A DNA stretch of 64,000 bases from a virus: positions 1-64,000 of the IMG/VR virus record IMGVR_UViG_3300010885_020795. One strand, written 5' to 3'. Positions within the stretch are counted from its first letter, which is position 1; every line of letters begins with the position of its first letter. Below, piece after piece: positions 15,731 to 25,400 of this stretch. The notes beneath the pieces were generated by a model that saw only the letters and a program-made list of their open reading frames with translations, did not search any database and was not told the origin of the DNA. A program made the position numbers and the translations under genes.

Positions 15731-16314
15731 AGATTGCTTTTTAATTTAATGCCGCGTTTTTCTATAGGTTGTGGATCAGGAGATACTTCTTTTTCCGGTG
15801 CATTTGCCCTAATTCCAATGTCTTCTTCTGCTTTGATTGTTGCTTGTTTAATTGCATTAGCTAGTTTGACACAGAGTTGAGTTGCCTTAACATACCCTTC
15901 TTCAGGCAACATGGTCATTTTTTCCATGGTGTCTTTACTGATTTGTCCTGCTGTTATGATTTCAATAGCTGATGTTTTTCCTAGTTTATCTATCCAGAAA
16001 TTTAATTCTTTTTCTTCCCATTTAGATACTAGATCACACAGGTTATCAATTTTATAGTTGTCTAACCATTCTTTCAGTGCATCAATGTTAGCTTGATTGT
16101 TATTCTTTTCATATTCTGTGGTTGCTAGATTCGCAGAACTTAGTTCTCTAATTTTGTTTACTACTTCGATTACTCTACGTGGAAATCCAATGGATGATGT
16201 AGTCGCATTAAAGTTTTCTAATTCAAATTGACTGGGTATCATGTAGGGTACAATATCAAATAGTTTTTGATACTTGTCTGTGTCGGTTGTAGCTGTTGAT
16301 TTCTTTGTGGCCAT
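15727..16314 (-). CDS. Unknown helical protein with hairpin-masked ribosome site, 195 aa
   Basis: Largely helical, with start MATKKSTATTDTDKYQKLFD and C-terminal basic tail RGIKLKSNL. The segment IPSQFELENFNATTSSIGFPRRVIE (in parts) is the only distinctive one; no enzyme motif is visible. The ATG at 16314 is preceded by GAGG, which lies in the right arm of an 11-bp hairpin (16317-16344), and a perfect TATAAATA late box overlaps the left arm. This predicts translation only from late transcripts. The glycosyltransferase is coupled downstream. Function unknown; a partner or target of the transferase is possible. Confidence 0.75.
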   Translation of the reverse strand: MATKKSTATTDTDKYQKLFDIVPYMIPSQFELENFNATTSSIGFPRRVIEVVNKIRELSSANLATTEYEKNNNQANIDALKEWLDNYKIDNLCDLVSKWEEKELNFWIDKLGKTSAIEIITAGQISKDTMEKMTMLPEEGYVKATQLCVKLANAIKQATIKAEEDIGIRANAPEKEVSPDPQPIEKRGIKLKSNL

Positions 16315-16316
16315 AA

Positions 16317-16344
16317 AAATACCTCGATGTTATTCGAGGTATTT
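16317..16344 (-). terminator. Hairpin at start of 195-aa gene: terminator and ribosome-site mask
   Basis: AAATACCTCGA/TCGAGGTATTT, 11 perfect pairs around a six-base loop, then TTTT, ending three bases before the ATG on the minus strand. The GAGG ribosome site lies in the 3' arm. The late box 16340-16347 overlaps the 5' arm. Confidence 0.7.
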
Positions 16345-16347
16345 ATA
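16340..16347 (-). promoter_or_regulatory. Perfect late promoter TATAAATA for 195-aa gene
   Basis: Exact T4 late consensus. With +1 about six bases after the box, the transcript begins near the hairpin loop and lacks the arm that would mask GAGG. Confidence 0.7.
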
Positions 16348-16364
16348 AGTTTATATCTTAAGAA

Positions 16365-16559
16365 TTAGTATGTATATGGAATAGTTTGGCCACCAAAACG
16401 TGAGCTCAAACTAATTTGTGTGCTCGCGGATTGTCCAACGTATGCACCTAATGTAGCACTTAATCTAATGTTTTGGCCACCTGCGGCCGCCACGTTACTA
16501 TAAGCTTTTTTTACACGACCCATTACAATTTCGGTTCCTGTTGCTGGTAAAATAGCCAT
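16365..16559 (-). CDS. Short structural-type protein, 64 aa
   Basis: MAILPATGTEIVMGRVKKAYSN followed by a Gly/Ser/Ala-rich end (GAYVGQSASTQISLSSRFGG) resembles short tail-fibre-associated proteins of aquatic T4-like phages that begin with an MxLPxSG-type motif and end in Gly/Ser. It has its own late box GATAAATA (16583-16590) and AAGGAA ribosome site, between the S74 fibre terminator and the hairpin of the next gene. A minor fibre tip or attachment component is plausible, by context only. Confidence 0.65.
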   Translation of the reverse strand: MAILPATGTEIVMGRVKKAYSNVAAAGGQNIRLSATLGAYVGQSASTQISLSSRFGGQTIPYTY

Positions 16560-16582
16560 TTTAGAATTCCTTTATTTCATAT

Positions 16583-16590
16583 TATTTATC
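16583..16590 (-). promoter_or_regulatory. Late promoter box for 64-aa gene
   Basis: GATAAATA, 24 bases before the ATG at 16559, with AAGGAA in the leader; directly behind the S74 fibre terminator. Confidence 0.6.
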
Positions 16591-16610
16591 ACTTCAAAGT
16601 GAAAATAAGT

Positions 16611-16632
16611 GGAAGGTAGTTGCCTACCTTCC
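16611..16632 (-). terminator. Terminator after S74 fibre gene
   Basis: GGAAGGTAG/CTACCTTCC, nine pairs with a four-base loop, followed on the minus strand by ACTTATTTTC. It separates the fibre from the 64-aa gene. Confidence 0.7.
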
Positions 16633-16645
16633 AAAAATACCAGTA

Positions 16646-18451
16646 TTATAGTTCTGGCTTAGAACCAACTTGTGCTTCAAGAACTTTAACTTTTGCACTT
16701 AGCTCTTTAACTGCTTCGATTAACAATGCTGTTAGCTTGTCGTAACGAACTGTTTTGTAGCCTTTAAATGCAGAATCGCATACCAACTCAGGAGCAACTG
16801 CTTCGACTTCTTGAGCAATAACACCCATCTGGTGACGATTATCAATGCCTAATGCTAGAGCAGTTTCGTTTGGATCAAATGTAACACCGTTGATTGCTTC
16901 AACTTTATCCAAAGCATCTGCAATAGTAACAATGTTTGTCTTCAATTTCAAGTCAGAGTAGTAAGCTGTAACTTCACCAGTAGCAGTAATTGCACCAGTA
17001 ACTGTTAAAGCACCTGTTGAACATGCGCTACTTGTGCTTACTGCACCAGTGTGTGTACCACTTGTGTTGCTACTTGAAGTGATATAACTACTTGGGTTAG
17101 TAGCATTGTATGGTGTAAAGCCTAAAGCTGTTGTTACGTTAGCACTTGTAATACCAGTGATATAACCAGCACCGTTAGTCAATTGGTTATTGTTAGTTAC
17201 GTTGGTAGCACCTGCGGCAATACCGTCTAACTTGGCGGCATATGTACTTGTCATATAACCGTTTACACTGGCCGTGGCCGCTGCCATACTGATTGTAGTT
17301 GCACCACTTGTTGTACTTGCACTAACTGGAGCTGTACCAGTAATGCTTAAAATACCAGTGTTAGTAATTGTAACTGCACCAGTAGCACCACTTACGCTAA
17401 TACCAGTACCAGCAACATTACTTGTTACACCAGCGTTAGAAATTGTTGTACCACTTACGCCAATGCCTGTACCAGCTGTTGTAACTGTAATGGCTGCACT
17501 ACCGTCAAAACTTACACCGTTAATTGTGCGAGCTGTTTGTAGTGTAGTTGCTGTTGAAGCATTACCACTTAAAGCACCGTAAACTGTTGTGACGTTTAAG
17601 TTCTTATTGAAGTTCCAACGATCGTCAGCACTTGTATAAGTTAATGTTGCAGGAGTAGCTGGGCCGTCGATGGTTAAGCCAGCACCGTTTGCTTGTGCGG
17701 CTGTTGTGGCATTCTTAGCAAGTTCAATATTTAAGTCTGCCACGGCTACTGTAGTCGAGTTAACTGTTGTAGTTGTGCCGCTGACTGTTAAGTTACCAGA
17801 AACTGTTAAGTCACCTGGTGTTGTCAATGAGCTTGGTAAACTTAATGTTACACCGCCTGTGCTAGCACTGGCTGTAATTTGGTTAGTTGTACCAGAAATA
17901 GTTGTTACACCAGTATTGCTAACTGTTGTACCACTTACGCCAATACCTGTACCGGCTGTAACAACGGTAATGTTTGCACTACCATCAAAGCTTACGCCTT
18001 GAATGTTACGAGCTGTTTTTAATGTTGTAGCTGTATCAGCATTACCTGTTAGCGCACCTGTAAAACCAGTTGAAGAAACTGAAGTTAAACCAGCTAGTGT
18101 GGTTGAGCTGGCACCTAATGCGATTGCTGTTGAACCAATTGTTGTTGAACTATTGGCCAAGTTAGCATTAGTAATACCTGCTGTACCGCTTAGGTTGCTG
18201 TTTGTTAAACCAGTGATAGTATTGCTACCTGCGGCAATAGTTTTATTTGTTAAAGTTTGTGTACCAGCAATAGATGCTAGTGTACCTGTTGTTGGTAAAG
18301 TAACAGTTGTTGCACCAGTTGTTGTTAGCGTAAGTGCATTATTTGCACTTAACGATAAACTGTTGCCTGTTGCACCAATATTAGTAATGGTATTACCATT
18401 ACTGCTAAGACCGTTTACGCCGATCAGAGGCGTTTTTGAAGATGTTGCCAT
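16646..18451 (-). CDS. Tail fibre with C-terminal S74 intramolecular chaperone
   Basis: 601 aa of Thr/Ser/Gly/Ala-rich beta repeats with recurrent TAGTGIGVSGTT and GVSFDGSANITV units, ending in a peptidase S74 domain from about residue 497: SDLKLKTNIVTIADALDKV, DPNETALALGIDNRHQMGVIAQEVE and KLTALLIEAVKELSAKVK. S74 domains trimerise fibres and then cut themselves off. A module with VSGTTTTVNSTTVAVADLN and NGAGLTIDGPAT (residues about 215-290) is shared with the 1077- and 1627-aa proteins. Terminators lie upstream (18474-18500) and downstream (16611-16632), so the gene is an independent cassette. No clear late box was found in its short leader. Confidence 0.9.
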   Translation of the reverse strand: MATSSKTPLIGVNGLSSNGNTITNIGATGNSLSLSANNALTLTTTGATTVTLPTTGTLASIAGTQTLTNKTIAAGSNTITGLTNSNLSGTAGITNANLANSSTTIGSTAIALGASSTTLAGLTSVSSTGFTGALTGNADTATTLKTARNIQGVSFDGSANITVVTAGTGIGVSGTTVSNTGVTTISGTTNQITASASTGGVTLSLPSSLTTPGDLTVSGNLTVSGTTTTVNSTTVAVADLNIELAKNATTAAQANGAGLTIDGPATPATLTYTSADDRWNFNKNLNVTTVYGALSGNASTATTLQTARTINGVSFDGSAAITVTTAGTGIGVSGTTISNAGVTSNVAGTGISVSGATGAVTITNTGILSITGTAPVSASTTSGATTISMAAATASVNGYMTSTYAAKLDGIAAGATNVTNNNQLTNGAGYITGITSANVTTALGFTPYNATNPSSYITSSSNTSGTHTGAVSTSSACSTGALTVTGAITATGEVTAYYSDLKLKTNIVTIADALDKVEAINGVTFDPNETALALGIDNRHQMGVIAQEVEAVAPELVCDSAFKGYKTVRYDKLTALLIEAVKELSAKVKVLEAQVGSKPEL

Positions 18452-18473
18452 TTTTAGTTTCCCTTTCCACTAA

Positions 18474-18500
18474 AAGTTAGGGGAATCTTTCCCCTAACTT
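18474..18500 (-). terminator. Strong terminator after 1077-aa fibre gene
   Basis: AAGTTAGGGGAA/TTCCCCTAACTT, 12 perfect pairs with a three-base loop; the minus strand continues TTTAG. Located between the 1077-aa gene stop and the S74 fibre start. Confidence 0.8.
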
Positions 18501-18513
18501 GCTTGGCTAATTA

Positions 18514-21500
18514 TTATACCTTGTACGCGATTGCTTTGACTTTGAACTTAGTATTTGCGTTTGTTGGTGTTACCAATAGACGTAAATTGCCGCCGGAAAT
18601 ATCAGCGTCAAATGATGCCAATGATGTAGCGGCAGTTGTTATTAACTGCTGGTCACCTAAGAAAACTACGTTACTAGAGTTATAAGTTACAGTTTCTTGC
18701 CATACTTCCTTGTCAGTTGCTGTTTCAACACTGATAATGTAAGTAACAGATGTATAACCTGAAGCTGAAATACTGTCAAGTACTTGGTTAGCTGTTGTTG
18801 CTGTTGCATTTAAGTAAACAACATACTCGTCAGCAATACTTGTGCTACCTGTTTTGAACGTTGTTACACCACCAATTACAGGAGCAGTCAATGTCTTGTT
18901 AGTTAAAGTCTGTGTACCTGTTAGTGTAGTAACTGTAGAGTCGATAGCAACTGTTACTGCGGCTGTTTCTGATCCAGAACCAGTTACTGTCATACCTGTA
19001 CCAGCTGTTACTGTAGCAACATAGTTACCAGTTGTATCAGTACCTAGTGTAACTGCATCGCCGGTTACTGTAGCATTCAATGTTACGTTAGCACTACCGT
19101 CAATGCTTACGCTACCTGATAAGTCACCACCTAGTGTAATTGTACGAGCTGTTGTCCACTTAGTTGCTGTGTCAGCATTACCTGTTAATGCACCAGTAAA
19201 GCCTGTTGATGTAACACTTGTTAAACCAGCCAATGTAGTTGCACTTGCACCTAAACTGATGTCTGTTGTACCAACAGTTACTTTACTGTTTGTCAAGCTA
19301 GTATTACCAATGTTTGATAATGTGTTTGAACTACCACTGATTGTCTTGTTAGTCAATGTTTGTGTTGCAGTAGTACCGACGATGCTAGTGAATGTTGTAC
19401 CATCGTTTGTGAACTGCCATGCACTTCCGCTTTCGTTCCAGCGTAATTGAACCGCAGTACTATCACCACGCATTACTCTGAAGCCGACGTTTTCTGTAGG
19501 TGTACCACTTGTTACATCGCTGTTCAAATCAACTAAGTTATCAGCAATAGCCAAGTTTGTTACATTGATGTTGGCAATAGTACCGCTAACTGTCAAGCTA
19601 CCGTCTACTGTTAGTGCGCCTGTAACTTTTACATCGTCGTCTAATTTAACAATGCCTGAACCAGTACCTGTTAATACTAAGTCTGTGTTATTAGACTTAC
19701 TTGTCAAGCTGTCAACACCAATTTGGTTACCGAAAGCAATCTTGTTACCATCGCTTGAAGTAATGTTATTACCAGCATAAACAACCATTGGACCCTTCAT
19801 GTTTAAGGTACCTGTTCCAGATGGAGCAAATTCGACGTTACCTGTACCGCTTGTTTGGATGCTGACGTTTTGGTTTATATCGGCAGAAACAACGATGTTG
19901 TTGTTTGTTGTTGACAATACTTGTTGGTTGTTAATATATAAAGAACCTGGACCAACGTATACAGAGTGGAACATCTTTGATGGGCTACCTAAGTTGTACG
20001 TGTTATCCACCGTTGGGATAATGTTACCGCTAACAGTTGCACCATTGATGTTTGGATTTGTTAAAGTCTTGTTAGTTAAAGTCTGTGTGCCAGTTAATGT
20101 AGCAACTGTTGAATCAATTGCCACTGTTACTGCGGCTGAACCGTTATAACTAGTACCAGTTAAACCTGTACCAATTGTTAACGCATTAGCGGCTTGGGCT
20201 GTAACTGTTGTGCTACCACCTAATGCAACAGAAGAACCGTTGATTGTAATACTGTTGTTGCTTAGTGAGCTATTTGGAATGCTACTTAAACTAAATGCAC
20301 CAGTAGAACTGTTATAAGAAATACCTGTACCGGCTGTAACACTAACTGCACTACGTGCGCGATTTGTAGTAAAATATTGGTTAGTTGAACCTTCTGAAAT
20401 GTCATCAGTGCCTAATGTACGTGTACCACCTAATGCAACAGAAGAACCGTTGATTGTAATACTGTTGTTGCTTAGTGAGCTATTTGGAATACTACCTAAA
20501 CTAAATGCACCAGTAGAGCTGTTATAAGAAATACCAGTTCCGCTTGTTGCACTCAATGCTGTACGAGCACGAGCTTGTGTAAAATATTGGTTAGTACCTT
20601 CTGTTAAATCTGTTGTAGTAACTGCGATTGGATTGTAAACAGAACCATCGTTGGTAAATGTCCATTTCTGTGAACCTTCATTCCAACGAATTTGTGTATT
20701 TGTACTATCACCACGGTTAACTTCAATACCAGCGTTCTGGGTCGGTGTACCTGTCCAGTCACTGTTCAAAGTGAGAATGTTGTCAGCAACTGCAACAGTA
20801 TTTGAATTTACTGTGGTTGTTGTACCGTTAACTGTAAAGTTGCCAGAAATTACAACACCTGTGTTATCAACTGTAAGAGCAGTAGTACCGTCAACTGTAA
20901 CTGTTACTACACCAAGACCTGTGTCTGTTACTGTAACATTGGTGTCACCTTTAGTGATACTTGATGTTGAAATTGCACCAATTGCTGTATCAACATAACC
21001 TTTTGTAGCCGCATCAGTGTTTGTGGTAGGTGTTGTTACATTGATAATTTTATGATTTTGCATGTCGATAGTGTTAGCAAATAAAATCTTTGTATTTGCA
21101 CTATCTTTGATTTGTTTAGTACTTGTAATTGTTAAATCACCAGTAACTGTTGCGGCACCAATGTTTAATGTACCTGTACCTGTTGCTGATAATTGTACGT
21201 CTTGGTTAGTTGCACCACCTAAAACCATTGCACCTGTATTTGATGTACTTGCAATTGGGCTACCGTTAACATAAATTGTACCTGGACCTACATAAAGGTC
21301 TTTCCACTGCTTATCTATACTACCTAATGAATATGTAACATCGGTCGCTGGAATGACGTTGCCAGTCATACCCAAATTGCCAGTCAATGTTAGGCCAGCA
21401 AATGTTGGACTGCCTGATGTAGTTAAATTTTGTGTTGTGCTAATTGCACCAGTACCACTATTATATGTGATACCAGAACCTGCATTGATTGCGCTTCTTG

Positions 21501-21747
21501 CGCGAGCTTGTGTAAAATATTGGTTGGAACCTTCGCTGATATCTGTTGTAGATAAAACAACGCTACCAGTTTTTGTATTAACACTGGTTACGCCACCGAT
21601 TTGAACAACACTAGGTGTGCCGTCGTCTTTTTTGATATAGATCAAACCGTCATAGGTGTTGATCGCAATTTCGCCTAGAGCTAACTGGCTGGTTGTTGGA
21701 ACCTTACCAGATTGTGCGCTACGCTTTAGAATAATTGTATTGGCCAT
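18514..21747 (-). CDS. Large tail fibre/adhesin protein, 1077 aa
   Basis: The N-terminus MANTIILKRSAQSGKVPTTS then QLALGEIAINTYDGLIYIKK is a common phage fibre N-terminal domain. The rest is repeat-rich beta structure with TQTLTNKTL, TDDISEGSNQYFTQARARSA and SIPNSSLSNNSITINGSSVALG units, and two copies of the module with TTTTVNSNTVAVADNILTLNSDW followed by an RGDST..QIRWNEGSQKWTFTNDG end. The C-terminal 110 residues (TSIADEYVVYLNATATTANQ onward) look globular and are a candidate receptor-facing domain. It has a GATAAATA late box at 21805-21812 and a strong terminator after the stop. Confidence 0.87.
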   Translation of the reverse strand: MANTIILKRSAQSGKVPTTSQLALGEIAINTYDGLIYIKKDDGTPSVVQIGGVTSVNTKTGSVVLSTTDISEGSNQYFTQARARSAINAGSGITYNSGTGAISTTQNLTTSGSPTFAGLTLTGNLGMTGNVIPATDVTYSLGSIDKQWKDLYVGPGTIYVNGSPIASTSNTGAMVLGGATNQDVQLSATGTGTLNIGAATVTGDLTITSTKQIKDSANTKILFANTIDMQNHKIINVTTPTTNTDAATKGYVDTAIGAISTSSITKGDTNVTVTDTGLGVVTVTVDGTTALTVDNTGVVISGNFTVNGTTTTVNSNTVAVADNILTLNSDWTGTPTQNAGIEVNRGDSTNTQIRWNEGSQKWTFTNDGSVYNPIAVTTTDLTEGTNQYFTQARARTALSATSGTGISYNSSTGAFSLGSIPNSSLSNNSITINGSSVALGGTRTLGTDDISEGSTNQYFTTNRARSAVSVTAGTGISYNSSTGAFSLSSIPNSSLSNNSITINGSSVALGGSTTVTAQAANALTIGTGLTGTSYNGSAAVTVAIDSTVATLTGTQTLTNKTLTNPNINGATVSGNIIPTVDNTYNLGSPSKMFHSVYVGPGSLYINNQQVLSTTNNNIVVSADINQNVSIQTSGTGNVEFAPSGTGTLNMKGPMVVYAGNNITSSDGNKIAFGNQIGVDSLTSKSNNTDLVLTGTGSGIVKLDDDVKVTGALTVDGSLTVSGTIANINVTNLAIADNLVDLNSDVTSGTPTENVGFRVMRGDSTAVQLRWNESGSAWQFTNDGTTFTSIVGTTATQTLTNKTISGSSNTLSNIGNTSLTNSKVTVGTTDISLGASATTLAGLTSVTSTGFTGALTGNADTATKWTTARTITLGGDLSGSVSIDGSANVTLNATVTGDAVTLGTDTTGNYVATVTAGTGMTVTGSGSETAAVTVAIDSTVTTLTGTQTLTNKTLTAPVIGGVTTFKTGSTSIADEYVVYLNATATTANQVLDSISASGYTSVTYIISVETATDKEVWQETVTYNSSNVVFLGDQQLITTAATSLASFDADISGGNLRLLVTPTNANTKFKVKAIAYKV
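20214..20323 (-). repeat. Near-identical direct repeat in 1077-aa fibre, copy 1
   Basis: About 110 bases nearly identical to 20424-20533, coding for the SLSNNSITINGSSVALGG unit. The copies lie 210 bases apart and show only a few base differences, implying recent duplication or gene conversion. Confidence 0.75.
20424..20533 (-). repeat. Near-identical direct repeat in 1077-aa fibre, copy 2
   Basis: Second copy of the repeat at 20214-20323. Confidence 0.75.
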
Positions 21748-21804
21748 TTGAGTATATACCCCTCTTGAATTTTTAGAACGATCGATTTCTAATATTCTCG
21801 AAAG

Positions 21805-21812
21805 TATTTATC
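21805..21812 (-). promoter_or_regulatory. Late promoter box for 1077-aa fibre
   Basis: GATAAATA, 58 bases before the ATG. The leader contains a TTAGAA/TTCTAA stem and GAGGGG. Confidence 0.55.
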
Positions 21813-21839
21813 AAATTTTGGCTTTACTCTACTAAAACA

Positions 21840-22340
21840 CTAGAATTCGCCGCCATCAAGGTTGATATCTACAGCAGTTATATTATCAACTTCGCCTGTT
21901 TCATCTAGGGTTATCATCAAAGTTTTATTAGCTGAACCATAAGAACCACTAATATCAGTGGTACCTATTCGGTTTTCTTTGGCAAATGTTAAACCAGTTA
22001 TTCCAGGAGTTATCACTCCCTGTGTTATTAAAGTCCAAGTTGTTTGTGAAAAAGTATTACCTTCTTCAACATACACTTTATTTCCTGAACTCAATTCAAA
22101 AATACTATCGGCATCTTCTGACCTTTTTAACCTACGAGTAGCCGATGACCACGAATATATGCCATTTTCTGCAGATGAATTTTGGCCTAGCAATAAAATT
22201 CTATCTTTATCACTTAAAGTGATGCCATCTATTATAGTCACAGTACCGCTAACACCAACATTAGAACGTGTGGCTACCCGAACACTATCTTTATAGTCAG
22301 AAACAGCACTGACAAAATTTTTACCTCTGAATATTGGCAT
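21840..22340 (-). CDS. Small tail protein with phage fibre domain, 166 aa
   Basis: The segment VRVATRSNVGVSGTVTIIDG, then DRILLLGQNSSAENGIYSW and KVYVEEGNTFSQTTWTLIT match a domain frequently found in phage fibre or baseplate-associated proteins (variants read VRVATTGNI...DRVLLKGQ...NGIY). It ends NITAVDINLDGGEF, similar to the SNIDGGTY end of the 1627-aa protein, suggesting a shared C-terminal anchoring sequence. The gene has a perfect TATAAATA box at 22366-22373. Function: probably fibre or fibre-attachment component. Confidence 0.75.
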   Translation of the reverse strand: MPIFRGKNFVSAVSDYKDSVRVATRSNVGVSGTVTIIDGITLSDKDRILLLGQNSSAENGIYSWSSATRRLKRSEDADSIFELSSGNKVYVEEGNTFSQTTWTLITQGVITPGITGLTFAKENRIGTTDISGSYGSANKTLMITLDETGEVDNITAVDINLDGGEF

Positions 22341-22365
22341 CTTTAAACCTAAACTGTAATAGTTA

Positions 22366-22373
22366 TATTTATA
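22366..22373 (-). promoter_or_regulatory. Perfect late promoter TATAAATA for 166-aa gene
   Basis: Exact consensus, 26 bases before the ATG at 22340, downstream of the giant fibre terminator. Confidence 0.7.
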
Positions 22374-22390
22374 TCAAAACGAAAATAAGA

Positions 22391-22412
22391 AAAGGTACGT
22401 TTCCGTACCTTT
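22391..22412 (-). terminator. Terminator after the giant fibre gene
   Basis: AAAGGTACG/CGTACCTTT, nine pairs with a GAAA loop on the minus strand followed by TCTTATTTTC. Separates the 1627-aa gene from the 166-aa gene. Confidence 0.78.
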
Positions 22413-22437
22413 CCTATAAATTAATCAATTAAATTGA

Positions 22438-25400
22438 TTAATATGTACCACCATCGATGTTACTTCCTTCATTTAGAACGCCGCCAGCACTTAGAGTGTT
22501 AGAAGCAACTACGCGAACGAAGATATAATCGTTGACTTCCGGAGCTGTGTCAAACACAATACTTGTTACACTACTAACTGTGTTAATTGTGTAAGAGTAT
22601 GTAGGTGCTTGAATCAAACCGTTAATATACACTTGCGTGTTATCAATACTAGTAACTTCGACACCAGTACTGAAGCTAGCTGTTGTACCATCACCAGTAA
22701 AGTTCATTGAACTCGCTTGAACAGCAATGTTCTGCGGTACAAATTTACCTAAGAAACTGTTCCAAACTAGTGTGTAACCGTCTTGTAGTGCTTGTACTTT
22801 ATCTACGTCATTCAAATCACGAATACTTGCGGCTGCAATACGTGCATCTGCACGACTGTCAGTGTAGTATAGATTTGTTAGACCTTCACTGATAGCATCT
22901 GTAGTTGGTGTAACAAATGTAAATGTACCAGTACCAGTAGCATAACTTAAGATGTTAGAATCGTCAGTTACTAAGGTAATTGCACTTTGAGCACGAGTAT
23001 TTGTAAAATACAAGTTTGTCGAACCCTCTGTTACATCATCTGTACCTAATACAACATCATGTGTTTGACCATTTACTGACCAAACAGCAGCCTGTGTACT
23101 AACGATACCAGTTGCTGGATCATAGTCGATATTTGCACCATTGCTTATGCTAGCGCGAGCGCGAGCTGTTGTAAAGTATAAGTTTGTTAGACCTTCAGCA
23201 ATTTCATCTGTGTTGATGTTAGCCAATGTAAAGTGGAAGTTACCAGTTGTATTATCATAGCTCATTGCATCTCTGTTATCAGTTGTTAAGCTGATAGCAG
23301 TACGAGCACGGCTGTCTAAATAATACTTGTTAGTAGTACCTTCTGTTACATCATCAGTACTTGGAGCACTAATAGTGATAACACCGCTGGTACTATCATA
23401 GCTTAGGTTACTCCAACCACTTGAACTAATGCTATTACGAGCACGAGCTTGTGTAAAGTATTGATTTATCATACCTTCAGCTACATCATCTGTAGTCATA
23501 CCAGCTAAGTCAAATGTAAACACACCGCTAGTATTATCATAGCTTAGTGTGTTTAAGTTACTTGATACTAAACTGACTGCATTACGAGCACGACTGTCTG
23601 TGAAGTACAAGTTTGTTGTACCTTCGCTGACATCATCAGTGCTAAAAGTAATTGAATCGCCTAATGAAACAGGAGCACCTAAAATAGTAATTGAACTATT
23701 AGTCAATGAACTGTTTGGAATATTAGCTAGACTGAATACACCAGTTGCACTATCATATGCGGCACCTGTTGATGTGTTAGCACTGAAGTGAGCACGTACT
23801 TCAGAATCATTTGGACCTGTGTATGTGAATATGCCAGTTGCACTATCATAAGCAAAGTTGCCGTCGCCGCTTGCTTTAACTGCACTGAAGTGAGCACGTA
23901 CTTCAGAGTCACTTGGACCTGTGTATGTAAATGCACCAGTTGCACTATCATAGCTAAATGAACCATCACCGCCTGCATCAATAGCACTGAAGTGAGCACG
24001 TACTTCAGAGTCACTTGGACCTGTGTAGCTGAATACGCCAGTTGTACTGTCATAGGCAAAGTTGCCGTCACCGCTAACCTTATTTGCACTTACTGCTCGA
24101 CGATAATCAGCACTATCTGGACCTGTATAACTGTATGTACCAGTTGCACTATCATAGCTGAAATTACCATCACCGCTGATCTTAGTTGCACTTAGTTCAC
24201 CGCGGATATCTGCACTTGTCACTTTGGCAAATGTAAATTTACCAGTTGTATTATCATAGCTTAAAGTGCCATGACCAGTACCACTGTTATCTGCACTTAG
24301 AGCACTACGTACACGAGCATCTGTGAAGTACAAGTTTGTTGTACCTTCGCTGACATCATCGGTTGTATGATTGCTTAGATCGCTGACTTGACCTGTTACG
24401 TTACCAGTTAAATTACCTGTAACATTACCTGTAACATCACCAGTCAATGGGCCAGTAAATGCTGTTGCAGTTAATGTACCTGTCATTGAATTAAATGTTA
24501 GACCGGAAGCGTCAGATAATTCACCATCTGTGCCAGCAAATACAACACGACCAGCTGTTAAAGCTGTGTCTTTCAATTGTGTAAACTTACCAGCGGCTGG
24601 TGTTGTTTGACCAATTGGAGTATTATCAATAGCACCAAATTGAGCAGATCCACTTGTACCGAAGTCACCGTTTACATACAAGCCTTTGTTAGTTTCCCAA
24701 CGATCGGCACCTGATACATAGTTGAATGTTGCATTAGCACCATCAATAGTTAAACCAGCTCCGTTGGCTTGAGCGGCACTTGCGGCGCCTTTGGCCAATG
24801 TCAAGTTCAAGTCATTGATTTCAACAGTAGTTGACTGAATAGCAGTCATTGTACCTAACACAGTTAAGTCACCGCTGACTGTTACATCGTTGAATGTAAC
24901 ATTGCTTGTTGTGCTAACATCTTGACCGATTGCAATAACACCAGTAGAACTTGTGTATGTTACACCAGTACCACCACTTAGCGTATTACGAGCACGAGTT
25001 TCTGTGAAATATTGCGTACCGCTGGTTGCTGTTGCCATTGGATCTTCAGCTAGGTCAGCTGTAGTCTTTGCGGCAAATGCTGTGTCAAAACGTGACTGTG
25101 TGTAGTATAAATTGTTTGTACCTTCAGCAACATCATTAGTTGTTTTACCAGCTAATGCTGTGTCAAAACGTGCTTGAGTCCAGTACAAGTTCATTGTACC
25201 TTCGTTGATATCATCAGTGACTAAATTATAGCTACCGCCCAATGAAATATCATGTGAGTTAACTGTGATCTTGCTGTTTGTCAAACTTGCATTTGGAATA
25301 TTAGCTAAACTAATAATACCTGTTGCGCTGTCATAACTTACACCAGTTGCACTTGTTGCACTGATATCACCACGAACATCACTAGCCGTAACTTTAGCGT

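Noticed and set aside
17274-21604. Long open frames on the plus strand over the fibre genes
   Set aside because: They are antisense shadows created by the strong codon bias of Val/Ala/Pro-rich reading of Thr/Ser/Gly repeats; no ribosome sites.
22421-22440. TTAATCAATT-AAATTGATTAA palindrome after the giant fibre
   Set aside because: It overlaps the stop codon and is AT-only and not followed by a T-run; the true terminator is the adjacent GAAA-loop hairpin.
23727-24089. Minus-strand frame within the giant fibre in another register
   Set aside because: It arises from the 102-base tandem repeats and the neighbouring frame carries the real fibre protein.
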